From Bacteroidetes bacterium OLB11 (GTDB taxonomy: Bacteria; Bacteroidota; Bacteroidia; Chitinophagales; Chitinophagaceae), in assembly GCA_001567165.1 (NCBI GenBank), contig LNFQ01000062.1, positions 1-51,439 on the forward strand: a stretch of 51,439 nucleotides of DNA. Reading direction: 5' to 3'. Positions 1 to 11,728 of the stretch are shown here, one piece after another. Position 1 is the first letter of the stretch; each line of letters begins with the position of its first letter. Under the pieces are notes generated by a model. It was not told the DNA's origin. It saw only the letters and a program-made list of their open reading frames with translations, and did no database searches. The position numbers were made by a program, and so were the translations under genes.

Positions 1-1
1 A

Positions 2-1074
2 TATCAAGGAGTGAAAGAAGGCGAGTCTGCTAAAATCAATAGTGTCATCGCAATCATTGGCAGTGAAGGATTTGACATCAATCCATATCTACCGACTATC
101 CTAAACGAGTCTTTAGACAGTGCAAACTCAAGTACAGAAACCAAAATTCAAATAGAAGCAACATCTCTAAACACTCCATCTCAAACCACAAGCAATATCG
201 AATCAGATGCACGAATTAAGGCTTCGCCTTTGGCAAAAAGAATCGCTAAAGAAAAAGGAATTGATTTACATGAAATAATAGGCAGTGGCGATTATGGAAG
301 AATTATAAAAAGAGATTTAGAAAATATTACACCTAAACAAGAAGCAGGAGCACCTCAAATCAATACCATGCAAACGCCAGTTTTCCCTTTTAATGAAGGA
401 TATACTGACATTCCAAACACGCAAATGAGAAACATCATTGCACAGCGACTTGGAGAAAGTAAGTTTTCGGCACCTCATTTTTATCTAAAAACTACTGTAC
501 AACTAGACCAACTGATAAGTGCTCGCAAACAAATCAACAACGTTAGTGACATTAAAATTTCAATCAACGACATGATGATTAAAGCAGTTGCATTAGCACT
601 CACTAAACATCCGGCGGTTAATAGTAGTTGGATGGGTGAATTTATTCGCCAAAATCATCATGTCCATATCGGCAGTGCCATTGCATTGCCAGAAGGCTTA
701 ATTGTACCTGTGATTAAATTTGCAAATCATAAAACACTTTCTCAAATATCATCAGAGGCAAATGCATTATACGAAAAAGCGCGAACCAAAAAATACAACC
801 GCAAGAGTTTACAGGAAATACATTTACAATTTCTAATTTAGGGATGATGGATATTGATGAGTTTACTGCAATCATCAATCCTCCAGATGCTTGTATTCTA
901 GCTGTTGGAAAAATCACTCCAACTCCAATTGTTGAGAATGGTCAAATTGTAATTAAAAATTTGATGAAATTAACTCTAAGTTGCGACCATCGAGCTGTAG
1001 ATGGAGCTGTGGGGGCTCAATTTTTACAAACATTAAAATCCATTTTAGAAAATCCACTTTCTATGGCTTTATAG
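2..1074 (+). CDS. Dihydrolipoamide acyltransferase (E2), 5' partial, one frameshift
   Basis: This is the E2 component of a 2-oxoacid dehydrogenase complex (pyruvate dehydrogenase type most likely), which moves acyl groups from lipoyl-lysine to CoA. The window opens inside a lipoyl domain (VKEGESAKINSVIAIIG). A peripheral-subunit-binding domain follows (ASPLAKRIAKEKGID, about residues 75-110), then the catalytic domain ending in the active-site motif DHRAVDGAVGA. The 5' end lies outside the window. The frame breaks near 812-814: one base appears to be missing between TTACA and GGAAATACA, and restoring it gives the standard GNTFTISNLGM block that runs on to the stop at 1074. The substrate (pyruvate or branched-chain acid) cannot be fixed without the neighbouring E1 genes. 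Confidence 0.9.
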
Positions 1075-1155
1075 AACATCAAACAAAAGATCCAATTCTT
1101 TATTTTGAAATAGACATTCATATTCTCAATAAAAAATTGTTTCTTTGATGTTAGA

Positions 1156-2391
1156 ATGAACTTAGGATTTTTCATTGCAAATCGTATTGCATTTCATCAA
1201 AAAAAGTCTTTCTCTGCTTTTATTGTACGAATTGCTATTGCTGCAATTACACTAAGCACAAGTGTTATGATTATTGGTACGGCTATTACAAAGGGATACC
1301 AAAAAGTGATCAGTGAAAAATTTTATGACTGCTGGGGCAACCTACAAATCACCAATTATTTAAGAGATGAAAGTCATATTTTAAATGATGATAAAATTGA
1401 GATTGACTCTTCAATCATTCATCAAATTCTTGCTCTAAAAGGAGTGAATGATGTACATACCTACACCGTACAGTCTGCTTTAATGAAAACAAAAGAAGGG
1501 ATTGAAGGAGTCATCATCAAAGGGATTGACAATGCTCAAACAAGATTATTATCACCTCAATATTTAATCGATGGAAAAGCAATGCAGTTTAAAAAAGGAG
1601 AGCCGTCCAACGAAATTATTATTTCAAAAACAATTGCAGACAAGCTTTCATTCAAAGTGCAAGATCAAGTAATTTTGTATTTTTTAAATAAAAATGAATA
1701 TACGCCAAAAGCCCGCAAAGTTACTATTGTAGGCATTTACAACACAGCAATTGAAGATTATGACAAACATTTTATATTAGCCGATCAATTATTTTTAGGT
1801 AAGATAAATGGCGAAGATGCCAACGTGATTCAAGGGTATGAAATCTATCTTAAAAATAAAAATTATACTCTGTCAATCAAAAAAGAAATTGAACAAAACA
1901 TCATTGATGCCCCTTTAGAAATTTACACTTTAGAGCAACGATTTTCAAATATTTTTTCATGGCTTGAAATGATGAAAATGAACGAACGCATTATTGTCAT
2001 TATCATGCTTGCAATAGCTTCCATCAATATGATTACTGCTTTTCTTATTTTAGTGATGGAGCGCATTCCAATGATTGGAGTTTTGAAATCACTTGGAATG
2101 ACCAATCAAAAAATTCGTTCTATCTTTTTCGTATCCAGTTTTTACATCATTTCTTTAGGAGTATTGATGGGTGCTGTTTTAGGAATAGGAGCTTGTTTAA
2201 TTCAACAACATTTTGGCATTTTCTCTTTAAATGAAAGTGTTTATTTTATAAAAAAAGTTCCTATCTACATTCATCTACCTACATTATTTTCAATCATCAT
2301 TGGAACCATCATTTTATGTCTATCCATCATGATATTACCGGCCATTATTATCAGAAAAATTTCACCTACAAAAGCCATCCGATTTAGTTGA
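1156..2391 (+). CDS. FtsX/LolC-LolE family ABC transporter permease
   Basis: A 411-residue inner-membrane permease of the FtsX/MacB superfamily, closest in layout to LolC/LolE of the lipoprotein-releasing transporter. It has one transmembrane helix near residues 22-46, a large extracytoplasmic MacB-like domain (about 47-270), then three C-terminal helices (about 278-300, 325-350 and 370-395). The membrane segment before residue 300 and the block MERIPMIGVLKSLGMTNQKI are typical of FtsX domains. The ATPase partner is not in the window, as is common in Bacteroidota. The stop codon overlaps the proposed TTG start of the next gene. The role in lipoprotein export is inferred from the family. Confidence 0.85.
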   Translation: MNLGFFIANRIAFHQKKSFSAFIVRIAIAAITLSTSVMIIGTAITKGYQKVISEKFYDCWGNLQITNYLRDESHILNDDKIEIDSSIIHQILALKGVNDVHTYTVQSALMKTKEGIEGVIIKGIDNAQTRLLSPQYLIDGKAMQFKKGEPSNEIIISKTIADKLSFKVQDQVILYFLNKNEYTPKARKVTIVGIYNTAIEDYDKHFILADQLFLGKINGEDANVIQGYEIYLKNKNYTLSIKKEIEQNIIDAPLEIYTLEQRFSNIFSWLEMMKMNERIIVIIMLAIASINMITAFLILVMERIPMIGVLKSLGMTNQKIRSIFFVSSFYIISLGVLMGAVLGIGACLIQQHFGIFSLNESVYFIKKVPIYIHLPTLFSIIIGTIILCLSIMILPAIIIRKISPTKAIRFS

Positions 2392-3305
2392 GTAATAAAA
2401 TGAAATATGAACAATTTTGTGAAACATGCGATGTGCCATTGTTTTTTCAGCCATTTTGGTTGAATGATTTATTAGAAAATTGGGATGTTTTATATGCGGA
2501 ACATAAAGGTCATTTTGTATTTTTTATTTATCAAATTGAAAAGAAATTTCACTTCAAATTTCTAAGGAGTCCTCACCTATGCCCCTACTCTGGCTTCCTG
2601 TTTTCAAGTTCATTTTTAAATCATACGACACAACAAATCTTAATACAACAAGTACTTGAAATGATGCCCGAATTCGATGAAATCAACTTAGATCTTCACC
2701 CTAGAATTCCTTTGGATATTGATTTTGGAAATATAGGAAGCCGATTGAAGATGACAAATATTTTAAATTTAAATAATCTTGAAACTATTGAAAAAAACTA
2801 TAAACCTGCATTAAAAAGGCAAATCAAAAAAGCACAAAAAACTATTCATATTCAAACATTGAACGATATCAATTTATTTTATCAATTACATGAAAAGACA
2901 TTTTTAAAACAAAACTCTTTACCAAAAATTCCAATTCAAACTTTCCAAAAAGCATGGGAAGTTTGTGTAAAAAACAATTGTGGTCAACTGTTTTTTGCAG
3001 TGGATGAAAATAGAAATATACATGCTGCTCATTTTTTAGTATATGATAACGAAACGGCTTATTATTTAGCAGGAGGCACAGATGCAGCTTATTATGGAAG
3101 TGGTGCCATGAGTTTATTGATGCATCATGCTATTGTCTTTTCAGCAGAAAACAAAAAACAATTTTTTGATTTTGAGGGAAGTATGATTCCTTCTGTCAAT
3201 CGATTTTTTAAGAATTTTTCTCCTGACGAAATAAAGTATGTAAACCTTTTTAAAGAAAATTCGGCTTTATTAAAATTCCTAAAATCGTGGAAATCTAACG
3301 CATGA
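2388..3305 (+). CDS. GNAT/FemAB-like acyltransferase family protein
   Basis: A protein of about 305 residues of the FemAB/GNAT-fold type. The C-terminal half shows the recognisable part: FFAVDENRNIHAAHFLVYDNETAYYLAGGTD followed by a YGSGAMSLLMHHAI helix and FDFEGSM, the pattern of GNAT proteins that attach an aminoacyl or acyl group to a peptidoglycan- or polysaccharide-type acceptor. The substrate is unknown. The start is either TTG at 2388, overlapping the stop of the permease, or ATG at 2400; both keep the frame. The 3' end overlaps the end of convergent porU by 11 bases. No signal peptide is seen, so it is probably cytoplasmic. Confidence 0.7.
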   Translation: MSNKMKYEQFCETCDVPLFFQPFWLNDLLENWDVLYAEHKGHFVFFIYQIEKKFHFKFLRSPHLCPYSGFLFSSSFLNHTTQQILIQQVLEMMPEFDEINLDLHPRIPLDIDFGNIGSRLKMTNILNLNNLETIEKNYKPALKRQIKKAQKTIHIQTLNDINLFYQLHEKTFLKQNSLPKIPIQTFQKAWEVCVKNNCGQLFFAVDENRNIHAAHFLVYDNETAYYLAGGTDAAYYGSGAMSLLMHHAIVFSAENKKQFFDFEGSMIPSVNRFFKNFSPDEIKYVNLFKENSALLKFLKSWKSNA

Positions 3306-6300
3306 TATAAAGTTTTCCAAAACCTTTTTCTATCCACTGATCAGCACCAGAATCACGATGTTCCATTTTTTGACCATTGAGATTTGAAATAAAACGATAA
3401 AGATAAACGCCATTCCCTAACAATTTTCCATACTGATCGTCGCCTCTCCATTTAAACTCTGTGATGTTTCTACCAATATGCAAATTCCCTAATTCAGCTT
3501 TAGTGATTTCTCTAACCACTCTCCCTGTTGGTGTCAATATTTGAATTTTTAAATTGCTTGGTATTTGCGAACCTGTGATTGTAAAAATAAATTGAGTAGA
3601 AGTTGTGAATGGATTTGGGTAATTAATCAAATTAGTGATAGACGGTTTGTTTACCACTTCAAATTGCACTTTATATGAGTTTTTCCCTGCACTATTTCCG
3701 CTTTTATCTTTCGCTCTAACTGTCAACACATAATCATCTCCATCTTCAGTAAAGTTTGGATTAAATTCAATTTTGGCTTTATTATTTTTACCATCATTTA
3801 AATTTGTTGGTGGAATAAATTTCAACACATTTCCATCAAATGGTATCTGGTGCTCAATGGTAAATGCTTCACCGGGGTATTTTAAAAACACTGAAACAAG
3901 CGAAGTATCATCGAGTGCTAAATATTTATTATCATCTTTTAGGGTAATCAAAAATAGAAGGTTTTGCTGAAACAATATCTTTATCAAAAAATATGCACTC
4001 CATCAAATGTGACATCAATAATTGGATTATTATTATCTGGCATGACATAGAAGTTTTTATAACCCAAATTGTTTGGATGATATTGCTCAAGTTGATCATT
4101 GTTTGGATTTGCCTCAACCAATAGTGTTTGCTCCCCTCTTAGATTTAATGATTCAATGTCATAATCAATATGAATGGTATCGAGGATAGGTAATGGTTTA
4201 AATCTTTTTGTTGCAATTGGATTGATGTTTTTATTTTTATCAACTAAACTAATTTTGACAAGCATACTATCCATCGGCATTTCAGTCAAATTTTCAATTG
4301 CTAATTTCAAATGTTGCGTTTCTCCTTGGTTGATTGTATCTTTAAGTGAGAACTGTCTATTGGCATTCAATGCTGCTTCCGGCACAGGCTGAAAATGAAC
4401 TCTCCAATATTTTGTTTGCTCTGCTGTGGCATGAATATTATCAATCAAATTCATTTTTAATTTCAAATAAGGATATTGATTTGCATTGATAAATTGCAAT
4501 GAAGTATCCCCTTTCACTGTTGTCAAAAGTGATTCTGTACCGTTCGCATCAATACCTACAATTTGGATAGACGTTGTGTCAGTCGCTTGTCCATCTATGG
4601 AATATCCATATCTATAAAAATGACTCCATAATTTAGCAGGACCAATTTTAGCTGCATTCATATCTCCATCATAAACTGAGGAATTGAAATTATATTCTGC
4701 ATATAGATTGACAGTGCTATCAATACCGACATGTTGTATGATAGAATTAGGATGACCGGCTTTCATAAAGAATGAGAATGGGCGATTTTTTGTAAAAGAA
4801 TCGATTTGAGTAAAGCCTATATTTTTCAACTTGTGATAGGCTGAAACGCCACTTCCATAAAGAAGTGTATCGGCTTTCCATTGATTAATAAAGGTTGCAT
4901 TCAGCACACCACAAGATTTTCCGATACATACTCGATTTCGGATTAATACAAAATTTCCAGTTGGTATTGAATCTAAAAAATTCATAAAGCTGATTCTATC
5001 TGCTTCAAAATACATACAGAATTCAAAGAAAGGATCTTCAAATCCATTACCATAATCCATTCTACAAGGTGCAATGCTTCCATAATTCCCACGACCATTT
5101 GGTTGCACCCGATTGACCCAAGGTTTACCTGTTATACTGTCTATCACAATTACTTGAAGATTTGACAAACGAGTGCCACAACCGTAAGTATAAATAGAAG
5201 TTCCATTAATTTTAGCTAAATAATTAAATGCTCCATAATCATAAGGAGATGGCCCTCTTAAACAAACAGTTTGTACTTGTAATTTTTTATTGAGATTATC
5301 AAATTTTACTAGCCTTGAAGCTGAATCTAAATAAATACCTGTATATTGATTTTCATTAAATTGGTCGTAGTGTGATTGGTTCCAGCCTGGAGTACTTTGA
5401 CTTAAAAATACAAAAGAACTGTTTGTCCATTTGTGATAATGATTGCCATAAAGAGTGTCCATTGCAGTTCGCCAATAATACACCACACTGTCTTGCATTG
5501 TCATCATCGGTTGCCATTTCACTACTCCACCGGCACTTTCTATATTTGTAGATTGCAGGAGTGGACTATTAAATTTTTTGGTCGTATCAATTTGAATAAC
5601 ATATTTACGTGATTCTATAAAAGAGTTTAATGTTGAAGATTTGAGTGTAACTCCTTGGTTGGTGACTATTGATAAATCGTATGGGTAAACTGGAACTAAA
5701 TCATCATTGTATATTGTGAAATTACGTTTGATATAGTTATTCGATTCAGATATTTCAGTAATTAGATTTGCATCATCAATAGAAACATTCAATGAATTTA
5801 TACCGAGAGCATTGGTACCATAAGTTGCTACATGAACATTAATTGTATCCGTATTTGCCAATCCAATATATTGTTTTGTGAGAATATTTTCAATGGAATT
5901 ATCCGGCAAAGTCCTAGTGATATTCACTTCAAAGGTATCTTTTTGATATCGTCCTAAATTATGAATGAGGATTTGTGCTGTAAAAGAATCGATAGAGCTT
6001 GTTAAATTGATTTCACTAAAGTTAATCCCTTTTTCTTCAACAGCATAATCTGGTAGTTGGAAATTGTAGAGCTTAATAGCAGGGTCCCCATTTAATCCGA
6101 TTTGTTCAATATGAGTTCGGAGGTTGCCGTCAACAATTGCTTTTGAATGTAATGTGAGGGCATTTAAAAGCAATTGTTCTCCTAATGATTTCCCATAATT
6201 TTTATAAGAAAAAATGGAATAAAGAGTATCTGTAAATGTTTTTAATTGAGAAACCCAACCAGTGTTATTGCTTGCTATAAATGCGACAGAAGCTGCATTG

Positions 6301-8412
6301 GGAGCCAATACAAATCGCTCTCCTAATGATTTTGCTCCTTGAAGAATAAACATATCGCCTGCACTACAACCATTTGCTATAAAGACATTATACTTTTTGT
6401 AGTTTTTATAATTTTCAGGAAAATCTAAATTGTAGTCTAACGTTTGAGATGAACCATGTCCAAAAAACTGAACTAGAGATATTCCACCGTTAAAAAGTTT
6501 ATCAATGACTTCACTATTTGCCAACTCAACTTCGTCTGTCGAACTTTTACGAAGTGTCGTCACGCCTCCCCCAAAATAAGGTGCTGAAATAATATTATTT
6601 TGCCCTAATAACGCTTGATAGATTGGCAATTGTTGTGCTGCATCTCTTGTACCAGCTAAGTGTAATACTCTTTTTTTCCAAAGGGTTGAATCGCTGTATT
6701 GATGGCTATTATCATTCACTTGCATTTCATAATCCTTTACTTTATCGAGATAGTTTTTTACCTCTGAACCATTCATAACAGCAAGCCTTCCTATGGGTAT
6801 TTGTGGTTGATTGTTTTTATCAAAATCTGTCAATAAAATATCAGAACAAGGATCGCCAAACGATGGCACTGCATAGAACGGATACGTGCTATATGGTGCT
6901 TCGGAATAGGTTTTATATCGATAATAGCTTAATCCTTTTCCTATGATGAAAGCAAATTTCGGTTTGTAATTCCATTGAGGATTTTTGGCTGCATAATGTA
7001 AGAAATTTTTAAGTGCCAAGGTACTATATTGGTACCCATACCCAAATTCATTATAGAGGTCATTGACATCTGCAATTGTTGAGTAAAAACTTCCACCGGC
7101 TATTGAATTTCGATAGGCTTTATAATCTGCAATGTGGTTGTATCCATTACCATCGTTGAAATAAGCATTATGTGTGATAATGATATAATCTCCTTGATTT
7201 GCAGTTTGAGTAAAGTTTTTAAATATAACAGGTTGTAAATTTGAAACTTGTCCAAAGTCGTTGCTAGAATAACTTTGAAGCACTAATGATTTTACACTAT
7301 TCGATGCCGGAATTAAAAATTTTACAATTCCTGATTGTGAAATATCGCCAATCAAATATTTATTTTCATTTAAATCGTAAAGCCGAGGAGAAATATTACC
7401 ATAGTTGAAATTTTGAATTTCTAGGTAATAATCTTGCAGCTTGGGATTGAGTTCAAAATAAAAAGATGATTTATTTCCAAAATTAAATAATCGAGGATAC
7501 CTTAAATGAGAATATGAAATTCCAAAACGATCAGGAAAATTTGGATTTGCATTTAAAGGAGAATATCTTACGGACATTTTATTTTGGGCTGTTAAATAAG
7601 TCATTGGAAAGGTCGCAATTATCTTTTTACTTTCAAAAGCTCCATAGTGTACATCTGCGATTTCATTACTATTGGCATATAATTTTAGCCAGTGGTCAGT
7701 TAGGTAAGAATTTCCAACAACAGCAGTGCTGACAGTGGCAAACAAGCCTCCGTTTTTGTATGGATATAAACAGGTAAATACAATCGAATCTTTGTTTGCT
7801 GTAAACGATTTACAGTAGCCCTCTCCTTGTTCGTATTGTGAAGAGTATTGATAACTCACTGGCACAACATTGGCTCCCTCATAAGATTTCCCTCCACTGA
7901 AAACATTTCGATAATTTAAATTAATTCTATCCCAAAAAAATGCTTCTGCAATCGGAGGATTTTGTATTGAATTATTTAAAAGTGTGTATCGTTTATTCGT
8001 ATTTGAATTATTAAATGTGATAAAATAGTAAGCTGTGTCCGACACTATATTTATATCTGGATTCAGAATATCATTTGTGCTTATGTATAAAGGCTCGTCC
8101 ACCTTTGAATTAGCTTTCGTTCCCCAAAATTCAATATAATCACTTCCATTTAAAACACCTTGATTGCTCACAAAAATTGGAATTTCATTTCCATCTCGAA
8201 AGACTTGTAAGTTGTCTCCCTGTACTGAATTGGGCATTCCTAATGCAAACAATGAGGATATAGGAATTCTGTAAATACTATCTTGATAAATTTGAAATTT
8301 GTAATAGGATTGGTTGTAGTTTATCCACTCGTTTCCATAGGTTTGAGCTACGATTTTTTTGAACTCCAAATAGAAATAACAGGAAATACAATATTTTTAA
8401 ACGTTGAGGCAT
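3295..8412 (-). CDS. porU: PorU-like type IX secretion sortase (peptidase C25), three frameshifts
   Basis: PorU is the surface sortase of type IX secretion: it removes the C-terminal signal of cargo proteins and helps attach them to the cell surface. The repaired protein is about 1,704 residues, with a signal peptide (MPQRLKILYFLLFLFG), a peptidase C25 domain with catalytic His in VQFFGHGSSQ and Cys in FIANGCSAGD, long beta-rich repeats, and a C-terminal domain ending in KGFGKLYIMR. Three single-base insertions break it: an A7 run near 8357 (separating the signal peptide), a T6 run near 3990 and a T5 run near 3953. Deleting one base in each gives one open frame, including the family block AKPSILITLKDDNKYLALDD. 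It is followed 11 bases into the convergent gene. porV lies five bases upstream, the pairing seen in other Bacteroidota. Confidence 0.9.
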
Positions 8413-8417
8413 TTATA

Positions 8418-9612
8418 CTATTTTCTATTTTTAATTTGTTGATTAATTTGATTTGCTTTATCGTCCAAGTCTGTATTGGCAATACCATACGTGCTATTTT
8501 TTTTATTAATATTCAATCGCAATGAAATGAAATGGCTATATAAAGGATTTCCTTGAAGATTTAAACTTGAGAAAGCATAATCAATCACGAGGCTTTTCAT
8601 TTTAACTCCCACACCTAAAGTCGGTTGAAATAATGTTCGTTTTTTAGTGTTAGTGGTATCATTATCATCTAAGATTCTTTGAAAATTTCCTAGTCCGCCA
8701 CGAACATAAAAAAGGCGATTATAATCCAACTCCAAACCAGCTTTAGGGTCAATACTGAAAGGGTTGATATTTATCAAATTTCCATAACGTTTTCCATCTG
8801 TAGAAATATCCAAATTCACTTCAGCAAGCAAATTCATTTTATTATCAATTTTGAAAGAACGCCCTCCACCTAACACAATTCGTGGGGTATTGACTTCGGA
8901 ACTTTTCGATACAATTTCATTGCCTGTTTGTGCCAAAACTTGTTTTTCTTTTTCTGTAAAACTAAATGACCATAAAGTGTGAGTGGTTGTAATATCTTTG
9001 AGCATCAATCCTAGTTTCCATTTTTTATAAAAACCTTGTAATCCAAAGTCCAAACCAGCTCCCCAAGCATTTGCCATGCTTCCCACATTTCGATGAATGA
9101 TTTTTAAATTTCCACCAACATTAAATCCAATGTCATCTCTTTCTGCAAATTTTTTAATTTTTAATTTTTGAGCATAAGAAATCAAACCAGCATAATCTGC
9201 TGCTGAAATCGCTTTTATCTTAGAATAATCCACCGTTCCATCTGGCTGAATCAAATTGAGCGTATAGGGAATATCGTCTATCGCAAATCGAATCAAAGAA
9301 ACCCCCAACACTCCTTTTTTATTTTTCATCGGATAAGCAACTCCTAAATAATCATATTTTGCAATGCTACTAAAATATTCAGAATGCATAAGTCCAATTT
9401 GAAAATCAGTGTTCACATGCATTAGTCCAGCTGGATTCCAAAAAGCAGAAGTAACATCATTAACACTAGCTGCTTGAGCTCCAGACATTCCAAAGCTTCT
9501 AGCACCTACCCCCAAATTCAAAAATTCATTGACATATTTTCTATTTTGCGCAAATAAATTATTGATGGAAAAAAAAGACTACAAGTGTCAATATCGACTT
9601 TTTCAATGTCAT
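8418..9612 (-). CDS. porV: PorV-family outer membrane protein of type IX secretion, one frameshift
   Basis: A 14-stranded-type outer membrane beta-barrel protein of the PorV/PorQ (UPF0164) family, which shuttles cargo from the translocon to the PorU sortase. The mature start NLGVGARSFGMSGAQAAS...NPAGL is the family signature. The signal peptide MTLKKSILTLVVFFS...FAQ lies upstream in another frame; a T8 run near 9567-9574 has one base too many. Deleting it joins both parts to a protein of about 397 residues. I chose ATG at 9612 for that reason; an open frame without repair would start only at TTG 9521. Position directly upstream of porU favours PorV over PorQ, but sequence alone does not separate these paralogues with certainty. 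Confidence 0.82.
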
Positions 9613-9760
9613 TCGTTTGATATTTTATAAATTTTAACGTATATACTTAGTGATAAATTATACATCAGCTAACAAAAATAATTAAAATAAGCAATCAAAA
9701 ATGTAAATTATGAAATAAATTATCTTCAAATTTGCATGATTCAAACAAACAATAATAAAA

Positions 9761-11041
9761 ATGGTTAATTTAATTGAGGAATTAAAATGGAGAGGGTTAC
9801 TACAAGACATCATACCCGGGACCGAAGAGCAGCTAAATAAAGAAATGACAACAGGGTATATCGGCTTTGATCCCACTGCGGATTCGTTACATATCGGCAA
9901 TTTGGTTCCCATTATTTTATTGATTCATCTTCAAAAAGCAGGACATAAACCCATCGCATTGTTAGGAGGTGCTACAGGACGTGTTGGTGACCCTTCTGGC
10001 AAATCCACTGAGCGTAATATGTTGCCTTTAGAGCAAATTCAACATAATTTAGAATCTCAAAAAATACAACTGCAAAAATTTTTAAATTTTGATCCTACAT
10101 TAAAAAATCATGCTGAAATTTTAAATAATTATGAATGGCTAAAAGAATATTCATTTTTAGATTTCATCAGAGAAGTTGGCAAATATATTACGGTCAATTA
10201 CATGCTCAGTAAGGATTCTGTACAAAATCGATTAGAGAATGGCATGTCATTTACAGAGTTTTCTTATCAACTCATTCAAGGATATGATTTTTATTATTTA
10301 AATGAAAAACATCAAGTGAAATTACAAATGGGGGGCTCCGATCAATGGGGAAATATTGTAACCGGCACTGAATTGATTCGAAAAAAATCAGGGAATGAGG
10401 TTTTTGCTTTTACAGCTCCTTTGGTGAAAAAAGCAGATGGCAGTAAGTTTGGCAAATCTGAATCAGGAAATGTTTGGCTCGACAAAACAAAAACATCCGT
10501 TTATAAATTTTATCAATTTTGGTTGAATACCAGCGATGAGGATGCTGAAAAATATATTTCCGTTTTCACTTTTCTACCTAAAAATGAAATTAATGAATTG
10601 ATAAAAACTCATCACGAATCACCTCATCTAAGAATTTTGCAAAAAACACTCGCAAAAGAAGTTACAACAATGGTTCACAGTGCTGATGAATATGAATATG
10701 CAGTGCAGACCTCTCTCATTCTTTTTGGAAATGACACCACAAATGCCTTAAAAAAACTAACCGAATCTGAGTTACTTGACATCATGGACGGCGTACCTAC
10801 TTTTTCATTTGAATATTCAAAAATCAAAGCAGGCGTTGATATTATTTCATTTTTGACTGAAACTCATATTTTTGAATCAAAAGCAAAAGCTCGCGAAATG
10901 ACCGGAAACGGTGGAGTGAGTTTGAACAAACAAAAAGTAACAGACCTTACCTATTTGATACAAGAAAATGATGTGATGCACGAAAAATATATTATAGTGC
11001 AAAAAGGGAAAAAGAATTATCATTTAGTTGTACTTCAATAA
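9761..11041 (+). CDS. tyrS: Tyrosyl-tRNA synthetase
   Basis: Cytoplasmic class I aminoacyl-tRNA synthetase that charges tRNA-Tyr. The 426-residue length is normal for the bacterial TyrS. The HIGH-type motif is HIGN at residues 44-47, inside DPTADSLHIGNLVP; the KMSKS-type loop is KFGKS inside DGSKFGKSESGNVWLD; the tyrosine pocket block SYQLIQGYDF and GGSDQWGNIVTG are present. An S4-like RNA-binding domain ends the protein (AREMTGNGGVSLNKQKV). It is intact, and the next gene starts nine bases downstream, so they may be co-transcribed. Confidence 0.97.
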   Translation: MVNLIEELKWRGLLQDIIPGTEEQLNKEMTTGYIGFDPTADSLHIGNLVPIILLIHLQKAGHKPIALLGGATGRVGDPSGKSTERNMLPLEQIQHNLESQKIQLQKFLNFDPTLKNHAEILNNYEWLKEYSFLDFIREVGKYITVNYMLSKDSVQNRLENGMSFTEFSYQLIQGYDFYYLNEKHQVKLQMGGSDQWGNIVTGTELIRKKSGNEVFAFTAPLVKKADGSKFGKSESGNVWLDKTKTSVYKFYQFWLNTSDEDAEKYISVFTFLPKNEINELIKTHHESPHLRILQKTLAKEVTTMVHSADEYEYAVQTSLILFGNDTTNALKKLTESELLDIMDGVPTFSFEYSKIKAGVDIISFLTETHIFESKAKAREMTGNGGVSLNKQKVTDLTYLIQENDVMHEKYIIVQKGKKNYHLVVLQ

Positions 11042-11049
11042 ATCATCTT

Positions 11050-11541
11050 GTGGTAAAAATTGGATTACTATCAGATACACACGGATATTTGGCTCCACAA
11101 GTTTTTAAGCATTTTGATGATGTCGATGAAATATGGCATGCAGGTGATTTGGGGAATATCGAATTGTGTAATGCGTTAGAAAAATTTAAACCATTTAGAG
11201 CGGTTTATGGCAATATTGACGGTAATGACATCAGAATTCGATACCCTGATTTTTTGAATTTTAAGATTGAGAATGTGTCTGTATTGATGACGCATATTGG
11301 AGGTTATCCACCAAAGTATAATGCTTTTTCCAAGCAATTAATTCAACAATATCATCCTCATGTTTTTATTTGTGGGCATTCACATATTTTAAAAGTTATA
11401 CCAGATAATACAAACCAATTATTACATATCAATCCCGGAGCATCGGGCAAACATGGATGGCAAAAAATTAATACCTTAATAAAATTTGAAGTTGATAATG
11501 ATCAACTCAAAAATTTGAATGTGATTGAGTTTCAACGATAG
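11050..11541 (+). CDS. YfcE/MJ0936-family metallophosphoesterase
   Basis: A 163-residue calcineurin-like phosphoesterase of the small YfcE/MJ0936 group. The metal-binding motifs appear in order: SDTHG near the N-terminus, GDLGN, GNIDG and GHSH, followed by NPGASG. Such enzymes hydrolyse phosphodiesters in vitro; the natural substrate is not known. The likely start is GTG at 11050, giving MVKIGLLSDTHG. The gene lies eight bases after tyrS. Confidence 0.88.
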   Translation: MVKIGLLSDTHGYLAPQVFKHFDDVDEIWHAGDLGNIELCNALEKFKPFRAVYGNIDGNDIRIRYPDFLNFKIENVSVLMTHIGGYPPKYNAFSKQLIQQYHPHVFICGHSHILKVIPDNTNQLLHINPGASGKHGWQKINTLIKFEVDNDQLKNLNVIEFQR

Positions 11542-11714
11542 ATTGAATAAGTACAAACCTATCAGTATAATCGGAAAAATTATTAGATTAATTGATTGTT
11601 ACTATGATTTTCAATGCTCATTTAATGACCGAATAATTACTCATTTTTCGAGTTAAAAAATAACAAACACTAAATGAGTATAAAATAAGAGTAAAAAAAT
11701 TTGATATTTTTAAA

Positions 11715-11722
11715 TATCTTTG
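11715..11722 (+). promoter_or_regulatory. Bacteroidota -7 promoter element upstream of the GGGP synthase gene
   Basis: The sequence TATCTTTG fits TAnnTTTG, the -7 element of the Bacteroidota primary sigma factor. It lies seven bases before ATG 11729, so the leader would be very short. A well-spaced TTG at -33 was not obvious. Confidence 0.5.
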
Positions 11723-11728
11723 TCCGAC

